From Rhodomicrobium sp. Az07 (GTDB taxonomy: Bacteria; Pseudomonadota; Alphaproteobacteria; Rhizobiales; Rhodomicrobiaceae), in the NCBI RefSeq assembly GCF_018619475.1, contig NZ_JAHFZG010000003.1, positions 62,001 through 126,000 on the forward strand: a stretch of DNA of 64,000 bases. The letters run 5' to 3'. The first letter of the stretch is position 1. The number at the start of each line of letters is the position of its first letter. The notes beneath the pieces were generated by a model. That model saw only the letters and a program-made list of their open reading frames with translations, searched no databases and was not told where the DNA came from. The position numbers and the translations under genes are program-made. Of the stretch, positions 40,699 through 49,258 are shown in pieces.

Positions 40699-41856
40699 AT
40701 GACGCTTCTGGACCTGCTGGCCGACATTCCGACGCCAGCTTACGTCGCCGACATCGCGCGCCTCAAGGCCAATCTGGCGACGGCCGCGAAGGTGCGCCGC
40801 GAAACCGGCACGACCGTGCTTCTCGCCACGAAGGCGTTTGCGATGCCCGCGCTGTTCCCGCTGTTCCGGGAAACGCTCGACGGCAACACCGCAAGCGGCC
40901 TGTTCGAGGCGCGCATGGGCCGCGAGGAATTCGGCAAGCAGGTCCACGTCTATTCGCCTGCGTACAAGGACAGCGAGTTTGACGAGATTCTCGGTCTCGC
41001 CGACGATGTCTATTTCAACTCGGCCGATCAGGTCGAGCGCTATCTGCCCCGCGTGAAAGCGGCGGGTCGGAAAGCGGGCGTGCGGATCAATCCGGGCTTC
41101 TCGAATTCGACCGTCGGCGGCGACCTCTACAACCCCTGTTCATCGGGCTCGCGCTTCGGCGCGCCGGAGCCTACGCTTGGCGATATCCCGTGGGGCGAAA
41201 TCGACATCCTGCACGCGCATGCTCTGTGCCAGTCGGGGCACGCAGCATCGGTCGGGCTCATAGAGCGGATCGCGGGCGCGTTCGGGCATCTCGTCAACAA
41301 GGTGAGCGCGGTGAATTTCGGCGGCGGCCATTATCTGAACGATCCCGCCTACGATGTAGATGCGCTCATCGCCGCGCTGAACCGGTTCCGCGCGACGTTC
41401 CCGCATGTCGAAACCATCGTGGAGCCCGGCGGCGCGCTTGTCATGGATGCGGGTTATCTCGTGGCGACCGTCCTCGACGTGTACCGTAACGACAAGACCA
41501 TCGCCATTCTCGACGCCTCCGCGCCGTGCCACATGCCGGACGTGCTCATCGCGGGCTGGCATGCGCCCGTCATCGGCGCGGGCGGACCGGGCGAGAAGCC
41601 GCACACCTGCACGCTTGCGGGCAACACCTGCATGACCGGCGACATCATCGGCGAATATTCCTTCGACGCACCGCTTAAGCCCGGCGACCGCGTGCTCTTC
41701 GGCGATCAGCTCCAATACAGCTTCGTTCAGACGAGCACGTTCAACGGTGTGCCGCTGCCCGATTTCTATGCGCTGCACGAGGACGGGCGCACCGAGCGCC
41801 TCAGCCGCTTCTCTTACGACGATTTCCGCTCGCGGCTCGGCAGCCGGGCGGAATAG
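40699..41856 (+). CDS. nspC: carboxynorspermidine decarboxylase
   Basis: A PLP-dependent fold-type III decarboxylase that turns carboxynorspermidine or carboxyspermidine into norspermidine or spermidine. 385 residues. PLP-lysine segment TTVLLATKAFAM, histidine in ILHAHALCQSGH, glycine loop VNFGGGHYLN, and active Cys region LAGNTCMTGD. It starts 10 bases after the synthase stop with GGAGG upstream, so the two form one operon. Which polyamine is made cannot be read from sequence alone. Confidence 0.94.
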   Translation: MTLLDLLADIPTPAYVADIARLKANLATAAKVRRETGTTVLLATKAFAMPALFPLFRETLDGNTASGLFEARMGREEFGKQVHVYSPAYKDSEFDEILGLADDVYFNSADQVERYLPRVKAAGRKAGVRINPGFSNSTVGGDLYNPCSSGSRFGAPEPTLGDIPWGEIDILHAHALCQSGHAASVGLIERIAGAFGHLVNKVSAVNFGGGHYLNDPAYDVDALIAALNRFRATFPHVETIVEPGGALVMDAGYLVATVLDVYRNDKTIAILDASAPCHMPDVLIAGWHAPVIGAGGPGEKPHTCTLAGNTCMTGDIIGEYSFDAPLKPGDRVLFGDQLQYSFVQTSTFNGVPLPDFYALHEDGRTERLSRFSYDDFRSRLGSRAE

Positions 41857-42034
41857 GCGATCCGGCGGCTCGGCTGGCGCTCGTGTGCATATCTCCGCTT
41901 CGTTAAGCCCGAAACAACGCCGACGGCGATATTGTTATTCGCGATGTCACCGAGTATACGCATCTTTCATTCATGGTCGTTACGCGATATCGATCTCTCA
42001 AGGCACGCGCCGCTCCCTTTTTTGAGGATGGAAA

Positions 42035-42634
42035 ATGTCTGGCATTACGCGCAACACCAACGTGGTCATCCTTGTGCTTCTGGCTGTGGGCGCGGGCATC
42101 CTTCTGCTTGCTGGCCGTCAGGATGGCATTCGGCCCTGGGACAGGGATGTCGCCTTCGTGGCGGGCGCGGGCGGCTTTTCGGCCGAGGGCAGCGTCAGGG
42201 ATTACAAGAGCGTCGTGCGCTTCAATCCCGAATCGCCCGAGCAAGCCTTGATCGACCTCACGCTCAACATGCGCAGCACCACCACCGGTTTCAGAGCTGC
42301 GGACGAAGTGGCCCTGTCGGAAGAATTTCTCGACGTGGAACGTCATCCCGTAGCCAAGCTGACGGCAAGCGGCGCAAAGCCCATCGGCAACGGCAAGTAT
42401 GTCATGGATGCGGAACTGACCCTGAAGGGCATCACGAAGTCCGTGCGGCTGCCGCTCGTGGTTCAGATCAAGGAAGGCTCCCCCGTTCTTAAGGGCGCGG
42501 CGTCCGTCAATCGTCTGGAATTCGGCGTGGGGGCGGAAACCTACCGGGGATATGCCCTCGACAAGGAAGTGAAACTGGCGTTCGCCCTGGTCGGCGATAA
42601 GCTCGTCGAGGTGATTACCCCGCCGAAACCTTGA
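42035..42634 (+). CDS. YceI-family protein
   Basis: A 199-residue protein with a membrane anchor or uncleaved signal segment at residues 8-26 (NVVILVLLAVGAGILLLAG) and a lipocalin-like YceI domain, including FSAEGSVRDYKSVVRF and the block LKGITKSVRLPLVVQ. YceI proteins bind isoprenoid or fatty-acid-like molecules in the periplasm and are stress- or pH-induced in some species. The N-terminal segment has no obvious cleavage site. Confidence 0.85.
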   Translation: MSGITRNTNVVILVLLAVGAGILLLAGRQDGIRPWDRDVAFVAGAGGFSAEGSVRDYKSVVRFNPESPEQALIDLTLNMRSTTTGFRAADEVALSEEFLDVERHPVAKLTASGAKPIGNGKYVMDAELTLKGITKSVRLPLVVQIKEGSPVLKGAASVNRLEFGVGAETYRGYALDKEVKLAFALVGDKLVEVITPPKP

Positions 42635-42763
42635 ATTAATCAGACCGAGCAGCGCCCAGCGCGGAGTTCGTGTCGGCAAGAGCGACGCCGATACGCCTGC
42701 CACTTTGTTCGTAACCCCTTGATCGAAGGATCAGCGACCGAGCCGGCCAACCCGGCGCGGTTC

Positions 42764-42880
42764 TGGAGCCCGTTTCGATCCGATTGAATCGCAATCAGAT
42801 CGGTGATCCGTCTCTTCCTTGAAATCTAGAACGGATTCACCGATCTGGTTGGGTCCACCTGGTCGGTGAATCCGTCTCTG
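42764..42880 (+). repeat. dispersed palindromic element, copy A
   Basis: About 95 bases alignable to a second copy at 55147-55243 on the other strand, sharing AGCCCGTT, GATTGAATCGCAA, TCAGATCGGT and CCGATC-x-GGTTGGGTC. Inside, CAGATCGGTGATCCGT and ACGGATTCACCGATCTG form a near-perfect hairpin with one bulge. A further half-arm (GGTCGGTGAATCCGTCTCTG) follows at 42860-42880. It lies just after the vWA-like gene of the minus strand. Confidence 0.8.
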
Positions 42881-42886
42881 AAAACA

Positions 42887-43657
42887 TCACGCGCCCGAGC
42901 CGAAGGGCTGCATGAGAACGGGGTCACGGCCGGAGAGTTCAAGAAACAGTCGGCGCCACGCCCTCATTGCCGAAGCCTGCTGCTTCGCAAGGCGCGGACG
43001 CGGAATCAGTACCACGGTCATTCGCGCCGCGCTCAACGCGGGTCGCACCTCGGCGAGCAAGCGCTCGCCCAGCGCGTCCGGGGTGAGCGTGCCGTTATAG
43101 GCCGAAGCGCCGGGGCCGTGTTCCATCATGTCCGACACGAGGATGATTTTGAGAGGCCCGTCCGGCTTCGCATCGAGACCGTGCACACCGAGCGCCAACG
43201 CCTCCGCAATCGGCGAAGCCGTCGCGTTGCCTTCGCGCCCGAGCGCGGCCAGCGCTTCCTCCACCGGCTGAAGAAAGGCGTTGTCATAGCGTGCAACGAT
43301 CCGCTTCGGATTCTCGAAGAACGGGTTCGCCTCCGCCCCCGGATTGCAGAGATCGACCAGCGTTTCGAGGGTCACGCCGGAACCGTTCTCCCGCAAAACC
43401 TTGACGGCAAGCCGTTCTCCGCGCGCCGCCGCATCGCGCTGCGCCGCAATCAGATCCCTCGCGAAAATTTGCTCGATCGGCGTCAGCGGATCGGTCCGGT
43501 CTATCAGGATCAGTGTGGCACTTGTCGCCCCGTTGCGCGGACAGAGCGTGACCTGATCGATCATATCCGCCTTGATGCTTGCTGCTGCGTAAAAGCCGCC
43601 CCCCGCGAGCGCCGCAGTGCACGCGATGAGAAGAACTCCGAGGACCGATCTCAGCAT
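42887..43657 (-). CDS. secreted or membrane-anchored vWA-like protein, function unknown
   Basis: A 256-residue protein beginning with a hydrophobic segment (VLGVLLIACTAALAGGGFYAA) that is a signal peptide or anchor. The rest resembles a von Willebrand A-type Rossmann fold: strand plus acidic motif ATLILIDRTDPLT (D53, T55, D56), a central Thr/Ser pair (ATASP, T146 and S148) and a second strand IILVSDMMEH (D176). These residues are placed as in a degenerate MIDAS metal site. It overlaps the upstream membrane protein gene by 7 bases. I recognise no named family. Confidence 0.7.
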   Translation of the reverse strand: MLRSVLGVLLIACTAALAGGGFYAAASIKADMIDQVTLCPRNGATSATLILIDRTDPLTPIEQIFARDLIAAQRDAAARGERLAVKVLRENGSGVTLETLVDLCNPGAEANPFFENPKRIVARYDNAFLQPVEEALAALGREGNATASPIAEALALGVHGLDAKPDGPLKIILVSDMMEHGPGASAYNGTLTPDALGERLLAEVRPALSAARMTVVLIPRPRLAKQQASAMRAWRRLFLELSGRDPVLMQPFGSGA

Positions 43658-45267
43658 GAGGCTTCCCCCGCGACCGCGGCGCTTCGAACCGGAGCCCGCG
43701 CACTTTCGAAGCTTGCTCGAACTGCCTCGGCAAGGAGCGCCTCAAATCCGTCGGCTGCGGAGTCGAGAAAGCGGCAGGACTCGTCCTTCTCCTTCTGGAC
43801 GGCTTTTTGCAGCGCCTTCAGCTTACGCTCCTGCGTATCGAGGAACTTGCCGCGCTCCGCGTCGATCGAGGGAAGCGGCTTCGTTGCGAGCGCATATACG
43901 AAAGCCCCTCGTGGACCTTTTCGGGAAAATCGTTCCAGGCTTTCGATCTCGGCCTCGGCACGGCGGGCGGCTGCGTCGAGACCGGCCTGCATGCGCCGAC
44001 GCTCGGCGTCAAAGGCGTCATGCCGCGAAGACAACTCGGCAACCGCCGTCGCGTAACGGTCAAACTTTCGGTCGATGGCCTGAAATGCAGCCGTCGCGCC
44101 CCCCCCGGCCCGATGCATCGCCCGGCGCAGGGTTGCCGCCGTCGCCGCGCGCGCTTGCCGATAGCTTCGATGCCGCCGCCCATAACCGGGGATCGGATCG
44201 TCGAACCTGTAGCCGTCGGCCGCCGCGATCAAGGCGGCGCAGAGGCCAATGATCAGGAGGAACAGGCTGGAAAAGCCTCCGATTCGGAACGGGTTCTCGG
44301 AGAGCTTGCGAAGCGCGTCGGCTTCCGCGCTCTTCGCATTGGCAGAGGAAAGCGGCACCTCTCTTGTCTCGCTCGCCGATTTCGCCGGCAACGACACAAG
44401 CCCTTGCCGCGTCGCGCCAAGCGGCGCCGTCGCCTTTGGAAGCGGGCGCCTCGCCTCCTGTCGCGCGATGGAGTCGTTGAAGGCGCGTTCCCGGTAATCT
44501 CGATAATGCGCGCCGAACAGGTTGATCGCGAAAATCGCGGCGACGGCGGCCAGCACGAAAAGACTTGCACCTACCTTCGCAACAAGTGACCGGCGGTTGA
44601 GTTGCGGCAGCACGAAATAGCCGATGAGGAAAGCCGCGCCTGCATTTGCGATGGCGAGCACAAGCGCTTCGAGCCAGCCGCCGAAAAGCCCCTGCTCGCT
44701 CGTCCCCGCGAACAGCACGCCGTTGACGACGGCTTCGGCAAGGATAAGCGCGCAGAGCACGCCGAGCCCCAGAACCGACGAAGCGGCATAATGCGGTTCG
44801 CGCGTGATGCGGCGTTCGGCCTTGAATGCCTCCAGGTCCGCGAGGCGGCTTTTCTCCTCGCGCACACGCTCGGCGATTGCGGGCCCGTTTTCAATGAGCA
44901 TGGATTGCCGCGCAAGGCGCGCCTCACGCATCTCGGCGTCGAGGCTCGGGGCGACGCATTTTCTCTCCTGCGCCACGATCGAATCCGAGAGCGTGGAAAG
45001 ACGGTCGGCGGCCTTGGTGTAAACTACGTCGATCTCGGCCTGGAGACGCTGCACAGTCGCTTCGAGTGGCGCAAGTGACGCCTGCTCGCGCGCTTCGCGC
45101 AAATGGACCACACCGCCGCGCTGCGCCTCAGCCGCAGTTGTCGCCGGCGCTCCGCCGCGGAAGGGCACGATGGCGGAGGCCGAAAGGCCGATTTCGTCCG
45201 GCGGCCGCTGGTCGATGTCGCCGGACCTGTCGATGACGCGCTCGCCGTTCAACTCATCCATACACAT
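43651..45267 (-). CDS. multi-pass membrane protein with coiled-coil ends, function unknown
   Basis: A 538-residue protein. Residues about 60-155 are a hydrophilic coiled coil. Three membrane segments follow at about 162-185, 193-217 and 228-247, then a loop of about 85 residues and a fourth segment at about 334-352. A long charged C-terminal helix region follows (370-520), with a Cys (ESCRFLDSAADG) near the end. Its stop overlaps the start of the vWA-like gene by 7 bases, so they are translationally coupled and probably form one complex: membrane scaffold plus extracytoplasmic vWA-like partner. I recognise no named family. Confidence 0.75.
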   Translation of the reverse strand: MCMDELNGERVIDRSGDIDQRPPDEIGLSASAIVPFRGGAPATTAAEAQRGGVVHLREAREQASLAPLEATVQRLQAEIDVVYTKAADRLSTLSDSIVAQERKCVAPSLDAEMREARLARQSMLIENGPAIAERVREEKSRLADLEAFKAERRITREPHYAASSVLGLGVLCALILAEAVVNGVLFAGTSEQGLFGGWLEALVLAIANAGAAFLIGYFVLPQLNRRSLVAKVGASLFVLAAVAAIFAINLFGAHYRDYRERAFNDSIARQEARRPLPKATAPLGATRQGLVSLPAKSASETREVPLSSANAKSAEADALRKLSENPFRIGGFSSLFLLIIGLCAALIAAADGYRFDDPIPGYGRRHRSYRQARAATAATLRRAMHRAGGGATAAFQAIDRKFDRYATAVAELSSRHDAFDAERRRMQAGLDAAARRAEAEIESLERFSRKGPRGAFVYALATKPLPSIDAERGKFLDTQERKLKALQKAVQKEKDESCRFLDSAADGFEALLAEAVRASFESARAPVRSAAVAGEASC

Positions 45268-45416
45268 AAAAACGCTCGGTCACTTTTGCCTAATATGAAA
45301 CAGTTTTATGCATTAACTGACGCAAAAGGAAGCGCGACTCGTCGGGATTGATTTTTTTCGGCGGCCTGATGCGTGCCTGCAACGACGCGGGAGCGGTCGA
45401 ACAATTGGGACCGAAC

Positions 45417-45683
45417 ATGAAACTCTGGCTCGCAACGGCAGCCGCGCTGATGATCGTGACCGCGCCGGAGATTTCGACCCAGGCGGCCTCGCTCCGCGAA
45501 GGCGGCAGCCATGCCCCGTGGCTCGCACGATTCTCCGTTCCCGGCGGTCGTTGCCCGAAACTGTGCGTCGAATGGTTCGACGGCTGCAACAATTGCAGCT
45601 GCGGGCGTGGGCGGATCGACGTCTGCACACAGCATATATGCCTCGGGCGAAAGCGGGCGCGATGCCTGCGCTGGGGGTTCTGA
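45417..45683 (+). CDS. small secreted Cys-rich protein
   Basis: An 88-residue protein with a signal peptide (KLWLATAAALMIVTAPEISTQAA) and eight cysteines packed in the last 40 residues: CPKLCVEWFDGCNNCSCG, then VCTQHICLG and a final RCLRW. The pattern suggests a disulfide-stabilised mini-domain; the WFDGCNxCxC block looks conserved-type. Function unknown. The start ATG 45417 is preceded by GGGACCG. It is divergent from the membrane/vWA operon. Confidence 0.7.
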   Translation: MKLWLATAAALMIVTAPEISTQAASLREGGSHAPWLARFSVPGGRCPKLCVEWFDGCNNCSCGRGRIDVCTQHICLGRKRARCLRWGF

Positions 45684-45876
45684 CCGCCGCGCCCGCGAGG
45701 GCGGCGAACGATGCGCTTGCGCCTTCCCCTCTCATCCGCGCCGTGGTCGTGTCGGTCGACCGCTCGAAGGCGCGCCTTGCCGATTGCAGTCCACTGAAAT
45801 TGACCTAAATTGCGATTGGGACGTGCGTCATGTTCGCGCGCCCGGCCTCACGGTCCAGCCTTGGAAGGAGAACCAT

Positions 45877-46194
45877 ATGTTTGTTGCCATGAACCGGTTT
45901 CGCGTGAAAAAAGGAAGCGAGCAGGATTTCGAGGCTGTCTGGCTCAAGCGCGATGTCCATATCAATCGTGAACCGGGCTTCGTCGCGTTCCACCTTCTCA
46001 AGGGACCGGAGGCGGAGGACCACACGCTCTATGTCTCGCACACAATCTGGGCGAGCAAGGAGGCTTTCGAGGACTGGACACGTTCGGAAAGCTTCCGCGC
46101 GGCGCATCAGGGGGCCGGAGAGCGCAAGGTGTTCTATCTCGAAGGACCGCATTTCGAAGGCTTCGAGTCGATTCAGGAAGTGAAGCCCGCCTGA
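45877..46194 (+). CDS. IsdG/HmuQ-type heme-degrading monooxygenase (ABM domain)
   Basis: A 105-residue ferredoxin-fold monooxygenase. The catalytic triad of the IsdG family is present at N6, W67 and H77 (MNRF, DWTRSESFRAAH), which supports heme oxygenation rather than another ABM role. The start at 45877 has GGAAGGAG seven bases upstream. No heme-uptake genes are adjacent, so iron regulation cannot be judged from context. Confidence 0.88.
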   Translation: MFVAMNRFRVKKGSEQDFEAVWLKRDVHINREPGFVAFHLLKGPEAEDHTLYVSHTIWASKEAFEDWTRSESFRAAHQGAGERKVFYLEGPHFEGFESIQEVKPA

Positions 46195-46347
46195 TTGGGC
46201 GATTGGACACCGCATCTCGGCCGGGACATCGATAAAGCCCGATCCGCCCGGCCGGTTCGCTTCTCCGTAAACGTATAATGCCACACCGATAACGCGCCGC
46301 CTGACTGACAAGGGCTCGCGCGCCGCGCTTTCGGAAGGCTTCGCCGC

Positions 46348-46758
46348 TTACTTCTTGGCGGCGGATTTCGCAGGCTTTGCCTCGGCCGCGGGCTTTGCCT
46401 CTGCCTTGGCCCCCTTCGGCGCGGCGGCCGGTTTCACAAGCCCTTCCAGCTTCTTGAAGTGCTCGGCGAGCAGATAATAGACCGTGACGCGCTCCTTCGA
46501 GCGGTCGCCCTTCATCTTTTCCATGACCGTCTGGATAGCAGCGTCGAGCGCTTCGTCGTTCTCGGTGAGCGCCAGCTTCTTCTTGAGCCAGCTTTCACGG
46601 ACGCGCTTCAATTCCTCGGGATCGGTCCCGGAAACGAGCGCCGAATCGCGGTTGCGCAGCGCGATACCACAATGGCGAACAATCGCCGCGACGGCGTCCT
46701 CATTAGGATTGCTCACGTACTTCTTCACATGTTCAAGATATTTTTCTGCGTCGGCCAT
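46348..46758 (-). CDS. DUF2853 family protein
   Basis: A 136-residue cytoplasmic protein; residues 1-110 are helical (EKYLEHVKKYV, RVRESWLKKKLALTENDEALDAAI, VTVYYLLAEHFKKLEG), matching the DUF2853 family of unknown function. A Lys/Ala/Pro tail (residues 111-136) of the kind found in nucleic-acid-binding or surface proteins is added. Divergent from a stress-type operon. Confidence 0.85.
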   Translation of the reverse strand: MADAEKYLEHVKKYVSNPNEDAVAAIVRHCGIALRNRDSALVSGTDPEELKRVRESWLKKKLALTENDEALDAAIQTVMEKMKGDRSKERVTVYYLLAEHFKKLEGLVKPAAAPKGAKAEAKPAAEAKPAKSAAKK

Positions 46759-46948
46759 GTTGCGAATCCTTTTTGGCTGTCACGACGTGCAGAAGATGGC
46801 GCGCGGTCTTGAGCGCTACAAGAGTCTTCGCTGAATCGGGCGCGGTTATTCAACGACTTTGCAACCAAGAGCCAAACGCTGCGAATCGTTCTGCCCCCGA
46901 ATTGTCAGGAATCGGCGCATGAACGCGGTTTTCCGCGGCGCGCAGTGT

Positions 46949-46973
46949 GGAACGCTCTAGCCGTGAACGCGTT
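46949..46973 (+). promoter_or_regulatory. sigma EcfG-type promoter (general stress response) with a palindrome
   Basis: GGAAC at 46949-46953, 16 bases, then CGTT at 46970-46973. This is the alphaproteobacterial sigma EcfG consensus with the right spacing, about 115 bases before the DUF883 gene. The -10 half lies in a perfect 14-base palindrome GTGAACGCGTTCAC (46963-46976) that could be an operator. The intergenic region (46759-47090) holds no other feature I can support. Confidence 0.65.
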
Positions 46974-47090
46974 CACAGATTGACGACGGGCGCGGATTTG
47001 CCCGGCAGTAGATCAGCCCCGCAACCAATGGATCATTCGGGCGCGGAAATCGATCGAAATAGATACGGACAAGTCGAAAGGACTATCAGC

Positions 47091-47357
47091 ATGGCCAAGG
47101 AAAGCATCCACGAGATCAACTCCACGACGGACTATGCCGCGGACAAGAGCAAGAACGAAGTCGACGATCTTCGCGCGCAAGTGAAGGAACTCACCGACAA
47201 ATATGGCGCTCAAGCTCAGAACAAGCTTTCAGAAGTGAAGGATTCGGTGCAGCAGAACATCGGCGATGTCGAAAAGCAGATTCGCGACAAGCCGGTTCAG
47301 GCAACCCTCATCGCGGCTGGCGTCGGCTTCCTCGTCGGCGCGCTTTTAACCCGCTGA
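47091..47357 (+). CDS. DUF883 (ElaB/YqjD/YgaM) family protein
   Basis: An 88-residue protein with a long helical coiled coil (residues 20-65, LRAQVKELTDKYGAQAQNKLSEVKDSVQQNI) and a C-terminal membrane anchor (ATLIAAGVGFLVGALLTR). In enterobacteria ElaB/YqjD proteins are stationary-phase, ribosome-associated inner-membrane proteins under sigma S; that is family knowledge, not seen here. The EcfG-type promoter upstream gives the matching alphaproteobacterial control. A 13-base gap separates it from the next gene. Confidence 0.92.
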   Translation: MAKESIHEINSTTDYAADKSKNEVDDLRAQVKELTDKYGAQAQNKLSEVKDSVQQNIGDVEKQIRDKPVQATLIAAGVGFLVGALLTR

Positions 47358-47370
47358 AGGAGTAACGCCC

Positions 47371-47829
47371 ATGTTTGGAGCAGCTCTGAGGCTAATGGCC
47401 GTCGGCGAAGCGGGTCGGCGCGTGGGCGATTACGCAAAAACGATGGTCACGAGGTATCTCGTGCTGTCAGTGGCGGGGACGGCGTTTCTTGGGGCGATCG
47501 TCTTCGCGCTGTTGGCGGGTTTTTGGGAGTTGACCTCCCGGAACAACGATCCCGTGACGTCGGCGGCGATCATGGCGGCAGTCCTGACCGGAGTTGGATT
47601 GCTGATAGCATTCGTAGCTTATGGAACTACCAGGGAGACACCAAGCGTAACTGAAGCGTTCGATCGTCCCGTTCAGGCTTTCAAGGAGCAGGTGCCGGCG
47701 ACCGTGAACGACATCGGTCGGCAGATCGAATATGCCGTGCGGACTTATGGCCCGGTGAAGGTCGCGACAGCGGCTGCGGCAGGCGGTCTCGTGGCCGGAT
47801 TGCTCGCCAGGAAATTCCGTCAGATTTGA
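47371..47829 (+). CDS. small two-TM membrane protein, function unknown
   Basis: A 152-residue protein with two strong membrane segments (LSVAGTAFLGAIVFALLAGFW at about 32-52; SAAIMAAVLTGVGLLIAFVAYG at about 64-85) and a third weaker one near the C-terminus (VATAAAAGGLVAGLLA). The intermediate part is amphipathic. It follows the DUF883 gene in an operon and ends in a tandem hairpin, so it is probably co-induced by the general stress response. Holin-like in size, but no lysis context exists. Confidence 0.8.
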   Translation: MFGAALRLMAVGEAGRRVGDYAKTMVTRYLVLSVAGTAFLGAIVFALLAGFWELTSRNNDPVTSAAIMAAVLTGVGLLIAFVAYGTTRETPSVTEAFDRPVQAFKEQVPATVNDIGRQIEYAVRTYGPVKVATAAAAGGLVAGLLARKFRQI

Positions 47830-47836
47830 AAACCAC

Positions 47837-47870
47837 CCGCCGCGTTGAATTATCGACGCGGCGGCTCTTT
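47837..47870 (+). terminator. hairpin terminator after the stress operon
   Basis: A perfect 9-bp stem CCGCCGCGT/ACGCGGCGG with a 10-base loop, followed by CTCTTT. It lies 8 bases after the operon's last stop. Confidence 0.7.
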
Positions 47871-47911
47871 CCCCTCTCCGAAAGGCAAGCCCATGTGGCC
47901 CGATTGATCGC

Positions 47912-47941
47912 AAACCGCGAGGGAAACCTCGCGGTTTCCTT
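47912..47941. terminator. second hairpin between the stress operon and a converging gene
   Basis: A perfect 11-bp stem AAACCGCGAGG/CCTCGCGGTTT closed by a GAAA tetraloop, followed by CCTTTT on the plus strand. It ends about 30 bases from the stop of the converging CoA-transferase gene and could end both transcripts. Confidence 0.7.
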
Positions 47942-47968
47942 TTGCGCTCGTGGTTGCACCGTAACGCC

Positions 47969-49258
47969 CTATCCGCCGATGGTGCCGCTTTCGCGCAGCG
48001 CCGCGATAGCATCTGCGTCGACGCCGATATCGAGAAGCGTTTGATTCGTGTCGGCGCCCAGAAGCGGCGGAGCGCGCTCATAGGCAACGGGCGTCCCGGA
48101 AAATTGCAGCGGATTGCCGACCAGATCGACGCTGCCCGCCGGATGTTCCATACGGACCGCCATGCCGCGATGACGAATCTGCTCGTTCGCGAAGACCTGC
48201 GCGACATCGTTGATCGGGCCGCACGGCACACCCGCCGCATCGAGCGCGCCGATCCAGTCCGCGCTGTCACGACCCGCGAGGATCGGCTTCAGGAGCGCGA
48301 CGAGTTCCTCGCGATGGCACACGCGCGCGGCGTTGGTCGCGAATTTCGCATCGCCCGCCAGCGCTTCGCAGCCTGCGGCCGCACAGAACCTTGCGAATTG
48401 AGCGTCATTGCCGACGGCGACGATCACATGGCCGTCGCGCGTTTCGAAAACCTGATACGGCACGATATTCGGGTGCGCGTTGCCAAGCCGCTTCGGAACG
48501 ACACCACCGACGAGCCAGTTCGTCGCCTGATTGGCTAGCACGGCGGCCTGCACATCGAGGAGCGCGAGGTCGATATATTGCCCCTCGCCGGTGCGATCCC
48601 GATGCGCGAGCGCGGCGAGTATACCCACGCTCGCATACATGCCGGTGAAAATGTCCGCGAAGGCGACGCCGACTTTCATCGGTTCGCCGCCTGGATCGCC
48701 GGTCAGGCTCATAAGCCCGCCCATGCCCTGGATCATGAAATCGTAGCCCGCGCGCGGCGCATAAGGCCCGGTCTGGCCGAACCCCGTGATCGAGCAATAG
48801 ACGACGTCAGGCTTCACGGCTCGGATTGCCGGATAGTCGAGGCCGTATTTCGCCAGGCCGCCGACCTTGAAGTTTTCGAGGAACACGTCGCAGGTGGCGG
48901 CGAGGCGGCGAACGAGCGCGCTTCCCTCCGGCGTCGCGATGTCGATGGCAACGGAGCGCTTGCCTCGATTGGCGCAGAGGTAATAGGCGCTCTCGTTCGT
49001 GTCCGCGGCGCTCGCGTCCTTCAGGAACGGCGGGCCCCAGCGGCGTGTATCGTCGCCATCGCCCGGCTTTTCGATCTTGAAGACGGTTGCGCCGAGATCC
49101 GCCAGCAACTGGCTCGCCCACGGCCCCGCGAGCACGCGGCTGAGGTCGAGCACGCGCAAATGCGCGAGCGGCCCCGGTTTCGTATGCGCTTCCGCTTCAT
49201 CCCCGCTCATATCATCTTCGCCGCATCCGCTGATGCCGCCTTCACCGCCTCCGCTCAT
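47969..49258 (-). CDS. class III CoA-transferase (CaiB/BaiF family), likely glutarate or succinate type
   Basis: Moves CoA between carboxylic acids with an aspartyl-CoA intermediate. 429 residues. Catalytic Asp in [18 protein letters not shown]; other motifs are [28 protein letters not shown] and [12 protein letters not shown]. It starts by ATGA overlap with the glutaryl-CoA dehydrogenase gene. That pairing matches the bacterial counterpart of human SUGCT, which charges glutarate; the substrate is inferred from this context. A Gly-rich N-terminal extension of about 25 residues precedes the conserved start. Confidence 0.9.
   Translation of the reverse strand: MSGGGEGGISGCGEDDMSGDEAEAHTKPGPLAHLRVLDLSRVLAGPWASQLLADLGATVFKIEKPGDGDDTRRWGPPFLKDASAADTNESAYYLCANRGKRSVAIDIATPEGSALVRRLAATCDVFLENFKVGGLAKYGLDYPAIRAVKPDVVYCSITGFGQTGPYAPRAGYDFMIQGMGGLMSLTGDPGGEPMKVGVAFADIFTGMYASVGILAALAHRDRTGEGQYIDLALLDVQAAVLANQATNWLVGGVVPKRLGNAHPNIVPYQVFETRDGHVIVAVGNDAQFARFCAAAGCEALAGDAKFATNAARVCHREELVALLKPILAGRDSADWIGALDAAGVPCGPINDVAQVFANEQIRHRGMAVRMEHPAGSVDLVGNPLQFSGTPVAYERAPPLLGADTNQTLLDIGVDADAIAALRESGTIGG

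Noticed and set aside
41857-42034. Sigma EcfG promoter before yceI
   Set aside because: No GGAAC with correctly spaced CGTT in this gap.
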